Below, in pieces: positions 34,364-42,326 of a DNA stretch of 64,000 nt. The notes below the pieces were generated by a model, which saw nothing but the letters and a program-made list of their open reading frames with translations, did not search any database and was not told where the DNA came from. The stretch is from Cyanobacteriota bacterium (lineage in GTDB: Bacteria; Acidobacteriota; Vicinamibacteria; Vicinamibacterales; UBA2999): NCBI GenBank assembly GCA_019752015.1, contig JAIEMQ010000016.1, forward strand, positions 118,596-182,595. Direction: 5' to 3'. A program made the translations under genes and the position numbers. Numbering within the stretch: position 1 is the first letter of the stretch; every line of letters starts with the position of its first letter.

Positions 34364-35024
34364 GACTGCGATCGCTCGATGTTTTTCCCGGGCTGACCGT
34401 TGCCGGCATGGTGATCGTGAACAACCCCGGCGACTGGGCCACGGTCTACCGGCCGCTGCTCCACGCCGAGTGGGACGGCTGGACGCCCACCGACTATTGA
34501 GCACGATGCCGGCGATTGCCACGACGATGATCGGACTGATTGCGGGTTGGTTCATTGCGGAGACACACTCGCCTCGCGCGATCGTGCGCGGACTTTTAAC
34601 ATGGGGCTTGTTCGGGGTGCTGATCGGGCTGTTCGCAAGCCTGTGGCTGCCGATCAACAAGAATCTCTGGACGAGCTCGCACGTGCTCTTCACCGGCGGG
34701 CTCGCTGCCGCCTCGCTCGCGGTCTGCTACTGGATCTGCGACGCACGCGCGTCATCGATCACGACGCGCGTGACCGAGCCGCTCGTGGCGCTTGGACGCA
34801 ACGCGATCCTGCTCTTCGTCCTGTCCGGTCTGCTCGCGAAGACGGTCATCTACCTGAAATGGCCGGACCCCGAGCTCTCCCTGGGCCGCTGGATCTATCT
34901 GTCTGCGTTCCTGCGCTTTGCGCCGCCCTATCCGGCGTCGTTGCTTTACGCGGTTGCAAACCTCGCGCTACTGTTCGCCTTGCTCGCGGTGCTCCATCGT
35001 CGTCGCCTCTATCTCACGGTATGA
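34360..35024 (+). pseudogene. Acyltransferase (DUF5009/HGSNAT-like) with internal deletion
   Basis: The ATG at 34360 overlaps the previous stop and encodes the family N-terminus [20 protein letters not shown]...[18 protein letters not shown]...GWTPTD, then hits TGA at 34498. In another frame, from within a few bases, the sequence continues with a later part of the same family ([19 protein letters not shown], several membrane helices, RNAILLFVLSGLLAK) to 35024. The segment between, expected to hold several membrane helices (well over 100 residues), is missing. An internal deletion with frameshift at about 34490-34500 explains this. No functional product is expected. Confidence 0.8.
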
Positions 35025-35025
35025 T
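35020..35025 (+). promoter_or_regulatory. -10-like hexamer TATGAT, 9 bp before the moaA GTG
   Basis: TATGAT (5 of 6 to consensus) ends 9 bp before the moaA GTG and overlaps the last codons of the upstream remnant. Confidence 0.5.
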
Positions 35026-35034
35026 CGTCGGATA

Positions 35035-36054
35035 GTGCCAGTTCTTGACGCACACCAGCGGCCGCTGGCCAATCTGCGGCTGTCGGTAACCGATCGCTGC
35101 AATCTCCGCTGCCAGTACTGCATGCCGGAAGAGGAGTATCTCTGGCTGCCGCGCGAGGACATCCTGCAGTTCGAGGAAATCGAGCGCCTCGTCGATCAGT
35201 TCCTGTCTCTCGGCGTCAACAAGGTTCGTTTGACTGGCGGCGAGCCGCTGCTGCGCCGCGATCTGCCGACGCTGGTCGAGCAGCTGTCACGAAAGACGGC
35301 GATTCGCGATCTGGCGATGACGACAAACGCGGTGCTGCTGGCGCCGAACGTTCACCATCTCAAACGCGCCGGTCTGCATCGGCTGACGATCAGCCTCGAC
35401 ACCCTGCAGCGCGATCGTTTCATCAAGCTGGCGCGCTACGACGAACTGCCGCGCGTCCTGGCCGGCATCGACGCCGCCGTCGATCCGTTTCCCGGCTTCA
35501 AGATCGATTCGGTGATCATTCGCGGCGTCAACGATGACGAGATCATCCCGCTGATTGAGTTCGCGAAGGCGCGCGGGGCGGAGCTGCGTTTCATCGAATA
35601 CATGGACGTCGGCGGCGCCACGAACTGGTCGATGTCGCAGGTCATGTCGCGCGACGACATGCTGAAGACGGTTGCGGCGCATTACGGACCGGTCGAACCG
35701 CTGCGCGAGAACAGCTCCGCGCCGGCCGATCGTTATCGCCTGCCTGACGGCACCATCTTCGGCATCATTGCGTCGACGACGGAGCCGTTTTGCCGATCAT
35801 GCGATCGCAGCCGTCTGACCGCGGACGGTGTCTGGTATCTGTGTCTCTATGCGGCGCGGGGCGTGGACTTGCGCGGGCCGCTGCGTGGCGGGGTGAGTGA
35901 CGAAGCGTTACGTGATTTGATTACGAGCGTCTGGCACGCGCGCACGGAGCGCGGGGCGGAGAATCGTCTCGACATACGCGAGCGATCTCCGCTGATTCCG
36001 CTGAAAGCTCTAAAGAAGGATCCGCACTTGGAGATGCATACTCGAGGCGGGTAG
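35035..36054 (+). CDS. moaA: GTP 3',8-cyclase MoaA
   Basis: A 339-residue radical SAM enzyme, first step of molybdenum cofactor synthesis, converting GTP to 3',8-cyclo-GTP. The N-terminal cluster motif is CNLRCQYC (C22, C26, C29), TGGEPLLR follows, and the C-terminal GTP-binding cluster cysteines are in FCRSCDRSRLTADG. The protein ends with a double glycine as usual. The GTG at 35035 gives PVLDAHQRPLANLRLSVTDRC, the family N-terminus. No other mo gene is adjacent, but two molybdoenzymes are encoded in this window. Confidence 0.96.
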   Translation: MPVLDAHQRPLANLRLSVTDRCNLRCQYCMPEEEYLWLPREDILQFEEIERLVDQFLSLGVNKVRLTGGEPLLRRDLPTLVEQLSRKTAIRDLAMTTNAVLLAPNVHHLKRAGLHRLTISLDTLQRDRFIKLARYDELPRVLAGIDAAVDPFPGFKIDSVIIRGVNDDEIIPLIEFAKARGAELRFIEYMDVGGATNWSMSQVMSRDDMLKTVAAHYGPVEPLRENSSAPADRYRLPDGTIFGIIASTTEPFCRSCDRSRLTADGVWYLCLYAARGVDLRGPLRGGVSDEALRDLITSVWHARTERGAENRLDIRERSPLIPLKALKKDPHLEMHTRGG

Positions 36055-36058
36055 GCAC

Positions 36059-36080
36059 AGGCGGGACTAAAGTCCCGCCT
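36059..36080. repeat. REP-like palindrome after moaA
   Basis: A perfect 10-bp inverted repeat (aggcgggact / agtcccgcct) with an aa loop, 4 bp after the moaA stop. It may also act as a weak terminator. It shares its design with 171-192 and 57113-57130. Confidence 0.8.
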
Positions 36081-36095
36081 CTACGCTCTACGTTC

Positions 36096-36518
36096 TCAGC
36101 AGTGCGTATCGAACGCCTTCTGCAACTCGGCGGCGATCATGTCGGCCGAGCGGCCTTCGATCTCGCGGCGTTCCATCATGTAAACGAGCTTGCCGTCCTT
36201 CATGATCGCAATCGACGGCGACGAGGGCGGGTACGGCGCGAAGTGATCGCGCGCGGTCTGCGTGGCTTCAACGTCAGCACCGGCAAACACCGTCGCGAGA
36301 CGATCCGGGCGCTTGCCCTTGCTGAGCGCCAGCGCGATGCCGGGGCGGGCCTTGCCGGCGGCGCAGCCGCACACCGAATTCACCACGATCATCGTTGTTC
36401 CCGGCTGCTTGACCGCCTGGTCCACCGCTTCCGGCGTCTTGAGATCTTCGAATCCGAGGCGCGACAGCTCGGCGCGCATCGGCGCGATGAACGGTTCCGG
36501 GTAACGCTGCACGATCAT
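36096..36518 (-). CDS. BrxA/BrxB-type bacilliredoxin
   Basis: A 140-residue thioredoxin-fold protein of the YphP/YqiW family, with the CGC active site at residues 50-52 (VNSVCGCAAG) and FAPYPPSSPSIAIMKDG in the second half. Bacilliredoxins remove bacillithiol from protein thiols; homologues occur widely in bacteria making bacillithiol or related low-molecular-weight thiols. GAGAGG lies upstream of the ATG. It sits 1 bp after the Hpt gene stop on the same strand and is probably in the regulator operon. Confidence 0.9.
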   Translation of the reverse strand: MIVQRYPEPFIAPMRAELSRLGFEDLKTPEAVDQAVKQPGTTMIVVNSVCGCAAGKARPGIALALSKGKRPDRLATVFAGADVEATQTARDHFAPYPPSSPSIAIMKDGKLVYMMERREIEGRSADMIAAELQKAFDTHC

Positions 36519-36519
36519 G

Positions 36520-36897
36520 TCAGTCCCTCTCCTGTGACGCCGCGCCCATTACGCGGCGAATCTCGCCCTCGACCTTATCAAACTCGACCCCGAGCACGTC
36601 AACGAGCGCGCCGATCGCGTTGAGGTCGCCTGACCTCTTTGTTTCGTCGAGCTGGCTGCACACCGCAAACAGGCGGCGCGCGCCGATGTTGCCGGCGCTG
36701 CCCTTCAGCGAGTGCGCCGCGCGATGCACTTCTTCGATGTCGCGCGATGCCCAGGCGTTTCGCAATCGCGTGATACGCGGCGGCACCTCTTCAAGGAAGA
36801 GCTTGAGCACTTCCGCCAACACGTCCGGCTCGCCAGGAGGGGTGAGCTTGCGCAGCGTGTCGAGGACCGCGGGGTCGAGAACCGGTCCGTCGATCAT
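36520..36897 (-). CDS. Histidine phosphotransfer (Hpt) domain protein
   Basis: A 125-residue four-helix Hpt protein with the phosphoacceptor histidine at about residue 62 in HRAAHSLKGSAGNIGA. It should relay phosphate between a hybrid kinase and a receiver. The ATG overlaps the stop of the upstream response regulator by one base (TAATG), so the two are translationally coupled and probably partners. A longer open frame to 37086 is read from within the regulator gene and rejected. Confidence 0.9.
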   Translation of the reverse strand: MIDGPVLDPAVLDTLRKLTPPGEPDVLAEVLKLFLEEVPPRITRLRNAWASRDIEEVHRAAHSLKGSAGNIGARRLFAVCSQLDETKRSGDLNAIGALVDVLGVEFDKVEGEIRRVMGAASQERD

Positions 36898-37547
36898 TAC
36901 CGGCGCTTCAAGCGATCCTGCGCGGCGCGCGCGTCCTCGAGGGCTTCGAGCTCGGGCCGTACGAAACGCTCGTAGCAGTTCGGGCAGTAACTGTGCGTGA
37001 ACGCGACGTTCGAGTGCTGCGTGAAGTAGGTCTCGACCTTCTCCCAGTAGTTCTGATCGTTGCGGATCGACTTGCAGTACGCGCACATCGGCAACAGCGT
37101 CTGCAGGGCCTTGACGTTGGCGAGCGCCTCTTCCAGGCTGCGGACGCGCTCGGCGAGCGCGGCCTGCAGCTGCACGACGCGCGTGCCGACGCTGACGCGC
37201 GCGATCAGCTCGTCCTCGTTCGCCGGTTTGGTGACGTAGTCGTCGGCGCCGGCCCGCAGTCCCTGGACGATGTCGGCCGACGAATCACGAGACGTCAGCA
37301 GAATGATGTAGGTCGGCGTCTGCGTCTGTTTGGTGCGGATGCGCTGAACGACTTCCGGGCCCTGCAGGCCGGGCATTTCCCAATCGAGCAGCGCGATGGC
37401 GGGTGGATCATCGGTATCGAGCGTCTGGAACGCCTGCTGCCCATCCGGAGCAAAGATCACGGGATAGCCCGCTTTCTTCAACATGGCGCCGACCACGGTG
37501 CGCGACACCGCTTCGTCGTCCGCCACCAGCACTTGCAACGGAACCAT
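36897..37547 (-). CDS. Response regulator with cysteine-rich C-terminal domain
   Basis: A 216-residue protein. Residues 1-120 are a receiver domain (DDE at 10-12, phosphoacceptor D55 in LLDWEMPG, TSRD, and TKPANEDEL). A coiled-coil stretch follows (about 130-150), then a domain with MCAYCKSIRND and HSYCPNCYERF, two CxxC pairs that could bind metal or sense redox state. The same tail is seen on other response regulators of unknown output. Start at 37547, supported by TACCAT 6 bp upstream; an ATG six codons earlier is possible. Hpt and bacilliredoxin genes follow directly. Confidence 0.9.
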   Translation of the reverse strand: MVPLQVLVADDEAVSRTVVGAMLKKAGYPVIFAPDGQQAFQTLDTDDPPAIALLDWEMPGLQGPEVVQRIRTKQTQTPTYIILLTSRDSSADIVQGLRAGADDYVTKPANEDELIARVSVGTRVVQLQAALAERVRSLEEALANVKALQTLLPMCAYCKSIRNDQNYWEKVETYFTQHSNVAFTHSYCPNCYERFVRPELEALEDARAAQDRLKRR

Positions 37548-37553
37548 GGGTAG

Positions 37554-37559
37554 ATGGTA
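37554..37559 (-). promoter_or_regulatory. -10-like hexamer TACCAT, 6 bp before ATG start
   Basis: On the minus strand TACCAT ends 6 bp before the ATG at 37547 of the response regulator gene. Confidence 0.4.
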
Positions 37560-37579
37560 TCTCATCGAGTGCTGTCTGG

Positions 37580-37585
37580 TAAGCT
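37580..37585 (+). promoter_or_regulatory. -10-like hexamer TAAGCT, 8 bp before ATG start
   Basis: TAAGCT ends 8 bp before the amidohydrolase ATG. The same TAAGCTAC string precedes the arginase-like gene at 56133, suggesting a shared promoter type. Confidence 0.4.
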
Positions 37586-37593
37586 ACCGCGCC

Positions 37594-38862
37594 ATGCGCT
37601 ACATCACGTTGACCGCAGTCCTGACCCTCGCGCTTGTTTTGAACGCCGCCGCCCAGTCCACGGCGTTCGTCGGAGGTCGCGTCATCGACGGCAACGGCCG
37701 CGTCATTGAAAACGGCACCGTCGTGATCAACGGCGCGAAGATCACGGCGGTCGGCCCGGCCTCGACCACCGTGCCGGCCGGCGCGACCCGTGTGGATTTG
37801 AAAGGCAAGACGATCCTGCCCGGCCTGATCAACGCGCACGGCCACGTGCCGGCGACGACCGGCCTGCGCACCGATGCGGCGTCGTACACGCGCGACAACC
37901 TGCTGCGGCAGTTGCGCACCTACGCGATGTACGGGATCACCAGCGTGTTCAGCCTCGGCGACGATCAGGCTGCCGGCTTCACGCTGCGCGACGAAAACGC
38001 GACCGCCGTCGACCGCGCCAGGATTTTCGTGGCCGGCACGGTGATCGGCGGCAATACGGCGGAGGAAGCGCTGGCCAACACGGCCAAGGTGATCGCCACC
38101 AAGCCCGACCTGCTGAAGATTCGCGTCGACGACAACCTCGGCTCGACGCGCAAGATGCCGGAGGCCGCGTGGCGCGCCGTCATTGCGGAAGGCGATGCGC
38201 GCAAGCTGCCGGTGGCCGTGCACGTGTACTACCTGGCCGACGCAAAAGCCACGCTGATGGCCGGCGCCGATCTAATCGCGCACAGCGTGCGTGATGGGCC
38301 GGTCGACGATCAGTTCATCAACGCGCTCAAGTCCCGGGATGTGTGTTACTCGCCGACGCTGACGCGCGAGATCTCGACCTTCATTTACGATTCGACGCCG
38401 CCGTGGGTCGATGATCCGTTCTTCCTGAAGGGCGCGGAACAGGGCGTCCCCGAGCAGCTCAAGGATCCGAAACGCCAGGAGCAGATTCGCAACAGCCCGG
38501 CGTGGAAGTCCGGGCAGCAATACAAGGCGAGCCTGGAAGTCGCGAAGAAGAACCTGAAGACGCTCGTCGATCGCGGCGTGCGTATTGCGATGGGCACCGA
38601 CACCGGCCCGCCGGCGCGCTTCCAGGGATTTTTTGAACACCTCGAGCTCGAGATGATGGTCGAGTCCGGCATGACGCCGATGCAGGTGATCACATCGGCG
38701 ACCGGTGACGCCGCGCGCTGCCATGGCCGCACCGGTCAGATCGGCACGCTCGCCGCGGGCGCAGCCGCAGACTTGTTGATCGTGAACACCAACCCGCTCG
38801 AGAACATCCGCAACATGCGGAGCATCGACTCGGTCTGGATCAACGGCAAGAAGGCGTACTGA
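37594..38862 (+). CDS. Exported amidohydrolase-family protein
   Basis: A 422-residue protein with a signal peptide (LTAVLTLALVLNAAAQ) and an amidohydrolase/imidazolonepropionase-like TIM barrel: GKTILPGLINAHGHVP with the HxH metal pair, VAVHVYYLADA, GADLIAHSV, and GTDTGPP with the catalytic aspartate. It would hydrolyse an amide or cyclic amide outside the cytoplasm, perhaps a dipeptide; the substrate is unknown. It is divergent from the response regulator gene with 46 bp between starts. Confidence 0.9.
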   Translation: MRYITLTAVLTLALVLNAAAQSTAFVGGRVIDGNGRVIENGTVVINGAKITAVGPASTTVPAGATRVDLKGKTILPGLINAHGHVPATTGLRTDAASYTRDNLLRQLRTYAMYGITSVFSLGDDQAAGFTLRDENATAVDRARIFVAGTVIGGNTAEEALANTAKVIATKPDLLKIRVDDNLGSTRKMPEAAWRAVIAEGDARKLPVAVHVYYLADAKATLMAGADLIAHSVRDGPVDDQFINALKSRDVCYSPTLTREISTFIYDSTPPWVDDPFFLKGAEQGVPEQLKDPKRQEQIRNSPAWKSGQQYKASLEVAKKNLKTLVDRGVRIAMGTDTGPPARFQGFFEHLELEMMVESGMTPMQVITSATGDAARCHGRTGQIGTLAAGAAADLLIVNTNPLENIRNMRSIDSVWINGKKAY

Positions 38863-38863
38863 T

Positions 38864-39940
38864 TTATTTGATCCGTTTGGCGAAGACGATCGAGGCAAGG
38901 AACTGATCGTCCCAGAAGCTGACCACGTAACCCTTGCGCGTCATGTAGCTGGCGCGCAGGGTCACTTCCGGCATGACGCGCACGCCGACGCCGGTTTCAA
39001 TGCGGCGATACGTTTCGTGGCGATCGACGTTCGCCGACACCTGCCGCCAATCCGTCCACTGATCGTCATAGCGCGCCGCCAGGAACACTCGCGGGTGGAC
39101 GGTCTGCGTGGCCTCGATCCATCCGCCGTTGACGCGTGAATCGACGGCCGCCAGCTCGCGGCGGGTCCACAGAAACTCACCGGCGATGCGCGTGTAGCGG
39201 AACGCCCACTCGCCTTCCACCTGCCCGATCGTCGCGCGCCGATCGCCGCGGGTCTTGTCGCGCACTTCGCGGGCCGCGGCGTAATCGCCGGCGCCAAACG
39301 CCGCGCCGAACCGCAACCCGATATACGGCGTGACGCCAAATCCCGCGACCACGTTGGCCATGCGCGGCGGTTTGTTGTCGCCGAAGAATGGACGCCCACG
39401 CACCGGCGAGCTGTCGATCACCGCGACGCGTGCGTCCCACTTCGATCCCGAGACGGTGAGCCTGGCGCCGAGAGGATATGCGGCCGCCAGCAGGTTGGTC
39501 GACGGCGTCCCGCCCTCGTAGAACGGAATCGGCAAATACAGCGTCGAGTGCTGCGACACGATCGGATTCTTGTCCGGCCGGTTTTCAAGAAGGCTCAGGC
39601 CGATCGGCGAGGTGAACTGACCGGCGTCGACGCGCAGCCCGACGCGGCCGGGCCGCTCGTATCGCAGCGCCAGCTCGTAGAGCTGCGTCTTCCACGAGCC
39701 GTCGAACGTGCGCCGAAACACGACCGGCCGGACGCGAAAATCGAGGTTCTCGGCGATGCGCACAGCGCCGAAGAGATCGAACCAGCCGGTCGCCTTGCGG
39801 GTCACTTGCGAGCCGCGATCGACGTCCGCGGCCGCGACCACGTCGAGGGCCAGGCGCGACGTCTGCGCCGACGCAGGCGCAGTGGTTGCGACGCACGCCG
39901 CCGCCACGACAACAACTACGCGGAGCGCGCGCGTGCCCAT
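38864..39940 (-). CDS. Outer-membrane beta-barrel (porin-like) protein
   Basis: A 358-residue protein with a signal peptide (VVVVVAAACVATTAPASAQ) and repeated amphipathic beta strands (FRVRPVVFRRTFD, YELALRYERPGRVGLRVDAGQF, PYIGLRFGAAFGAG). It ends in a strand that lacks the usual terminal aromatic (IVFAKRIK). A barrel in the outer membrane is likely. Its ATG lies inside the last codons of the HD-GYP gene (25-bp overlap), so it is the fourth gene of a coupled operon with a cupredoxin. It may be the outer-membrane partner of that system; the transported ligand is unknown. Confidence 0.7.
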   Translation of the reverse strand: MGTRALRVVVVVAAACVATTAPASAQTSRLALDVVAAADVDRGSQVTRKATGWFDLFGAVRIAENLDFRVRPVVFRRTFDGSWKTQLYELALRYERPGRVGLRVDAGQFTSPIGLSLLENRPDKNPIVSQHSTLYLPIPFYEGGTPSTNLLAAAYPLGARLTVSGSKWDARVAVIDSSPVRGRPFFGDNKPPRMANVVAGFGVTPYIGLRFGAAFGAGDYAAAREVRDKTRGDRRATIGQVEGEWAFRYTRIAGEFLWTRRELAAVDSRVNGGWIEATQTVHPRVFLAARYDDQWTDWRQVSANVDRHETYRRIETGVGVRVMPEVTLRASYMTRKGYVVSFWDDQFLASIVFAKRIK

Positions 39941-41604
39941 TGAAATGCTTTCGGATCGACAGGCTCAGTCGCGGCCACGAGTCGTGGCAGCGCGGCGATC
40001 AACGCTTCTACCGACGGGCCGTCGAAGTCGGTGGCGACGCATCGCCGCAACTCAGCGATCGCCTCGACGGGAATGCGTCCGGAGCGATACGCACGCGCGC
40101 TGGTCATCGCGTCGAACGCATCGGCGACATGAACGATGCGCGCGGCCAGCGGGATGTCGTCGCCGCGCAGGCCGTACGGATAGCCGAGGCCGTCGGGCCG
40201 CTCGTGATGGAGCTCGACGATCGGGATGTGCGGCGCGAGAAACGGAATGCTGCGCAGGATGCGCGCGCCCGCCGACGGGTGCGTCTTGATCACCTCGAAC
40301 TCCGCCGGCGACAGCGCGCCCGACTTCCGCAGCACTTCGTCGGGCACGCCGATCTTGCCGATGTCGTGCAGCAGCGCGCCGAGGCGCAGCGTCTCGATCG
40401 CGTCGGAATCGAGCTTCAGCTCCTCGCCCATCGCCACCGCGAACATGCTGACGCGTTCCGAGTGGCCGGCCGTGTACGGATCGCGCGCGTCGAGCGCGGC
40501 GGCGAGCGCGCGCACCGCGCCCAGATACGTGGCCTCCGCTTCGGCCTCCGCTGACGCCACCGAGGCGAGCAGCGAGTTGAACGTCTCCGTCAATTGATCG
40601 AGCTCGCGGCTCGTGCCCGAGACTCGAACGGCCTCGCGAGGCAGAGCGCCGGTCGTCATTGCAGTCAGCGATTGCGACAGATGATCGATCGGCTCAGAGA
40701 GGGTTCGCGCCAGCCAGACGCTGCCGATGACCGCGAGGACAATGGCGCCGGCGCCGACCCACGCCAGTCCTTCCAGCGCGGCGCGCGTCTGTCCCGCCGC
40801 GGCCTGATCGATCGACGCCAGCGCGAGAAACGTCACGTCGCCCAATCGCGACAGTGGCTGCACCGCCCAGGCTTCGCCGGCCAGCGTCATGGTGCGCGCG
40901 CCGGTCTCGCCCGCCGCCGAATAGGACGCCAGGTCGCGCGCTTCCGGCCCACTCACGGTGCTGGCCAACACGGTGCCCTTCGACACGATCGCCGCTTCAC
41001 CGCGCGACAAGTCAGCGAGCTCGCGCGCATACCGCGCATCGAGCGCGGTGCCGAGCTCCAGCGATCCGATCGGCGCGCCGGCCAGTCGCAGCGGCACCGA
41101 GACCACGTGATACATGCCGCTGCCGACCGAAATCGCGCGATCGGATGGCGAGCTGGCGTCGGCGGCGTTGCCGATCACCACGCCGCGCGGCCACGACGAC
41201 GCCAGCTTGCCGCCGGCGGCGACGACGCGCCGCGATCCATCAGCGACGGCGAGCACATCCGCGCCGACACGACCCGCAATCTTGTCGGCCTCGCGCTGAA
41301 CGGTAGCCAACAGCTCCTCGCTGGTTTCCTCGTTCGCGCCGCCGCGCTCCGTCAGCCACGTATCGAGCGCCGCTTTCAGCGTCGGATTCTCCGCGAGCAC
41401 CGCCACCGACGCGCGCATGTCCTGCTGCCGTCGCGCCTCGACTTTCGTGAACACCTGCTGCGCCGACGCGAGATTGTCGGCCACGGACTGCCGCACTTGA
41501 TCGCGCACGCGCAGGCTCAACACGCCGAACACCGCGCCGAGCACCAGCGCGACGGTCAGAAACGACGTCACCAGCGCGCGCGTCAGCAGCCGCGGTGCTC
41601 TCAT
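39916..41604 (-). CDS. Membrane HD-GYP cyclic-di-GMP phosphodiesterase
   Basis: A 562-residue sensor: N-terminal membrane helix (residues 9-30), a periplasmic sensing domain of about 240 residues, a second helix near 285-305, a HAMP domain, and a C-terminal HD-GYP domain (GHSERVSMFA, LLHDIGKIGVPDEVL, HHERPDGLGYPYGL, ADAFDAMTSARAYR). HD-GYP enzymes hydrolyse c-di-GMP to pGpG or GMP. Its start overlaps the cupredoxin gene (ATGA) and its end overlaps the barrel gene, so a periplasmic copper protein and an outer-membrane protein are natural candidates for its input. Confidence 0.93.
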   Translation of the reverse strand: MRAPRLLTRALVTSFLTVALVLGAVFGVLSLRVRDQVRQSVADNLASAQQVFTKVEARRQQDMRASVAVLAENPTLKAALDTWLTERGGANEETSEELLATVQREADKIAGRVGADVLAVADGSRRVVAAGGKLASSWPRGVVIGNAADASSPSDRAISVGSGMYHVVSVPLRLAGAPIGSLELGTALDARYARELADLSRGEAAIVSKGTVLASTVSGPEARDLASYSAAGETGARTMTLAGEAWAVQPLSRLGDVTFLALASIDQAAAGQTRAALEGLAWVGAGAIVLAVIGSVWLARTLSEPIDHLSQSLTAMTTGALPREAVRVSGTSRELDQLTETFNSLLASVASAEAEAEATYLGAVRALAAALDARDPYTAGHSERVSMFAVAMGEELKLDSDAIETLRLGALLHDIGKIGVPDEVLRKSGALSPAEFEVIKTHPSAGARILRSIPFLAPHIPIVELHHERPDGLGYPYGLRGDDIPLAARIVHVADAFDAMTSARAYRSGRIPVEAIAELRRCVATDFDGPSVEALIAALPRLVAATEPVDPKAFQWARARSA

Positions 41605-42326
41605 GGCCCCGGCTCCAACACCGGCAGCGTGAAACTGATCGAGGTCGCCGCGCCGGCGCGAATCGTGACGCGATCGCGCCGTTCACCAACGCGCTCGTGC
41701 CACGCGACGAGGGTGTGATCGCCGGGCGGCACGCCGTCGATGACGAACGTGCCGTCTTCGTTCGGCACGGTGAACCAGCCGTGATTGAACACGCGGATCA
41801 CCGCGCTCATGTGCGAGTGAATCTCGCAGAACACCTTGACGATGCCGGGCTGGTTGAACGTCTGCGAGCGGCTCGAGCCCGACGGGTAGCGCCCAAGATT
41901 GAAGGTCGCGCCGCGCGACAGCGAAAATACGTTGTGAAAGAACGGATCTTCGTTCGGGAAGGCGACGCTCGATCCCGTGGTCACCGCCACGACATGCGGC
42001 GCGAACTGTTCGTCCTTCTGCGCGATCGACGCGTGCATCGGCGCCGCGCCGGCCGCCGTCAGATCGCTGAAGAAGATCACCACGTTCTTCAGCTCGGGCT
42101 GTGCTTTCGGCCGCGGGCCGACCGAGCGCCGTTCGTAGGCACTCGCCGAAGACGGCGCACGGTTCGGCATCGTCAGCTTGACGGAGCCGGTGACACGCCC
42201 TGTCGACTGCGTCCGCGGCGATGTGGACCCGGCGTACCAGATCAGCGCTGCGGCGATGGCGGCCGAGGCGATGCCCGGGCGAAGCCCGCCTCGCCGAAGC
42301 TGTCGAAGACAGCGAAGACGGGTCAT
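41601..42326 (-). CDS. Cupredoxin-like exported copper protein (MauL-like)
   Basis: A 241-residue protein with an N-terminal hydrophobic anchor or signal (residues 20-33) and a plastocyanin-like domain. Type-1 copper ligands are visible: a histidine in PFFHNVFS, then cysteine, histidine and methionine in VFCEIHSHM. A C-terminal carboxypeptidase-regulatory-like beta domain follows (GTFVIDGVPPGDHTLVAWHE). Such proteins are often labelled methylamine utilization protein, but no methylamine dehydrogenase genes are present. It overlaps both neighbours by ATGA. A redox or copper sensor for the HD-GYP protein is a reasonable inference. Confidence 0.8.
   Translation of the reverse strand: MTRLRCLRQLRRGGLRPGIASAAIAAALIWYAGSTSPRTQSTGRVTGSVKLTMPNRAPSSASAYERRSVGPRPKAQPELKNVVIFFSDLTAAGAAPMHASIAQKDEQFAPHVVAVTTGSSVAFPNEDPFFHNVFSLSRGATFNLGRYPSGSSRSQTFNQPGIVKVFCEIHSHMSAVIRVFNHGWFTVPNEDGTFVIDGVPPGDHTLVAWHERVGERRDRVTIRAGAATSISFTLPVLEPGP

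Noticed and set aside
40594..41718. Long plus-strand frame opposite the HD-GYP gene
   Set aside because: Arg/Gln/His-rich with no domain; a typical antisense shadow in GC-rich DNA.
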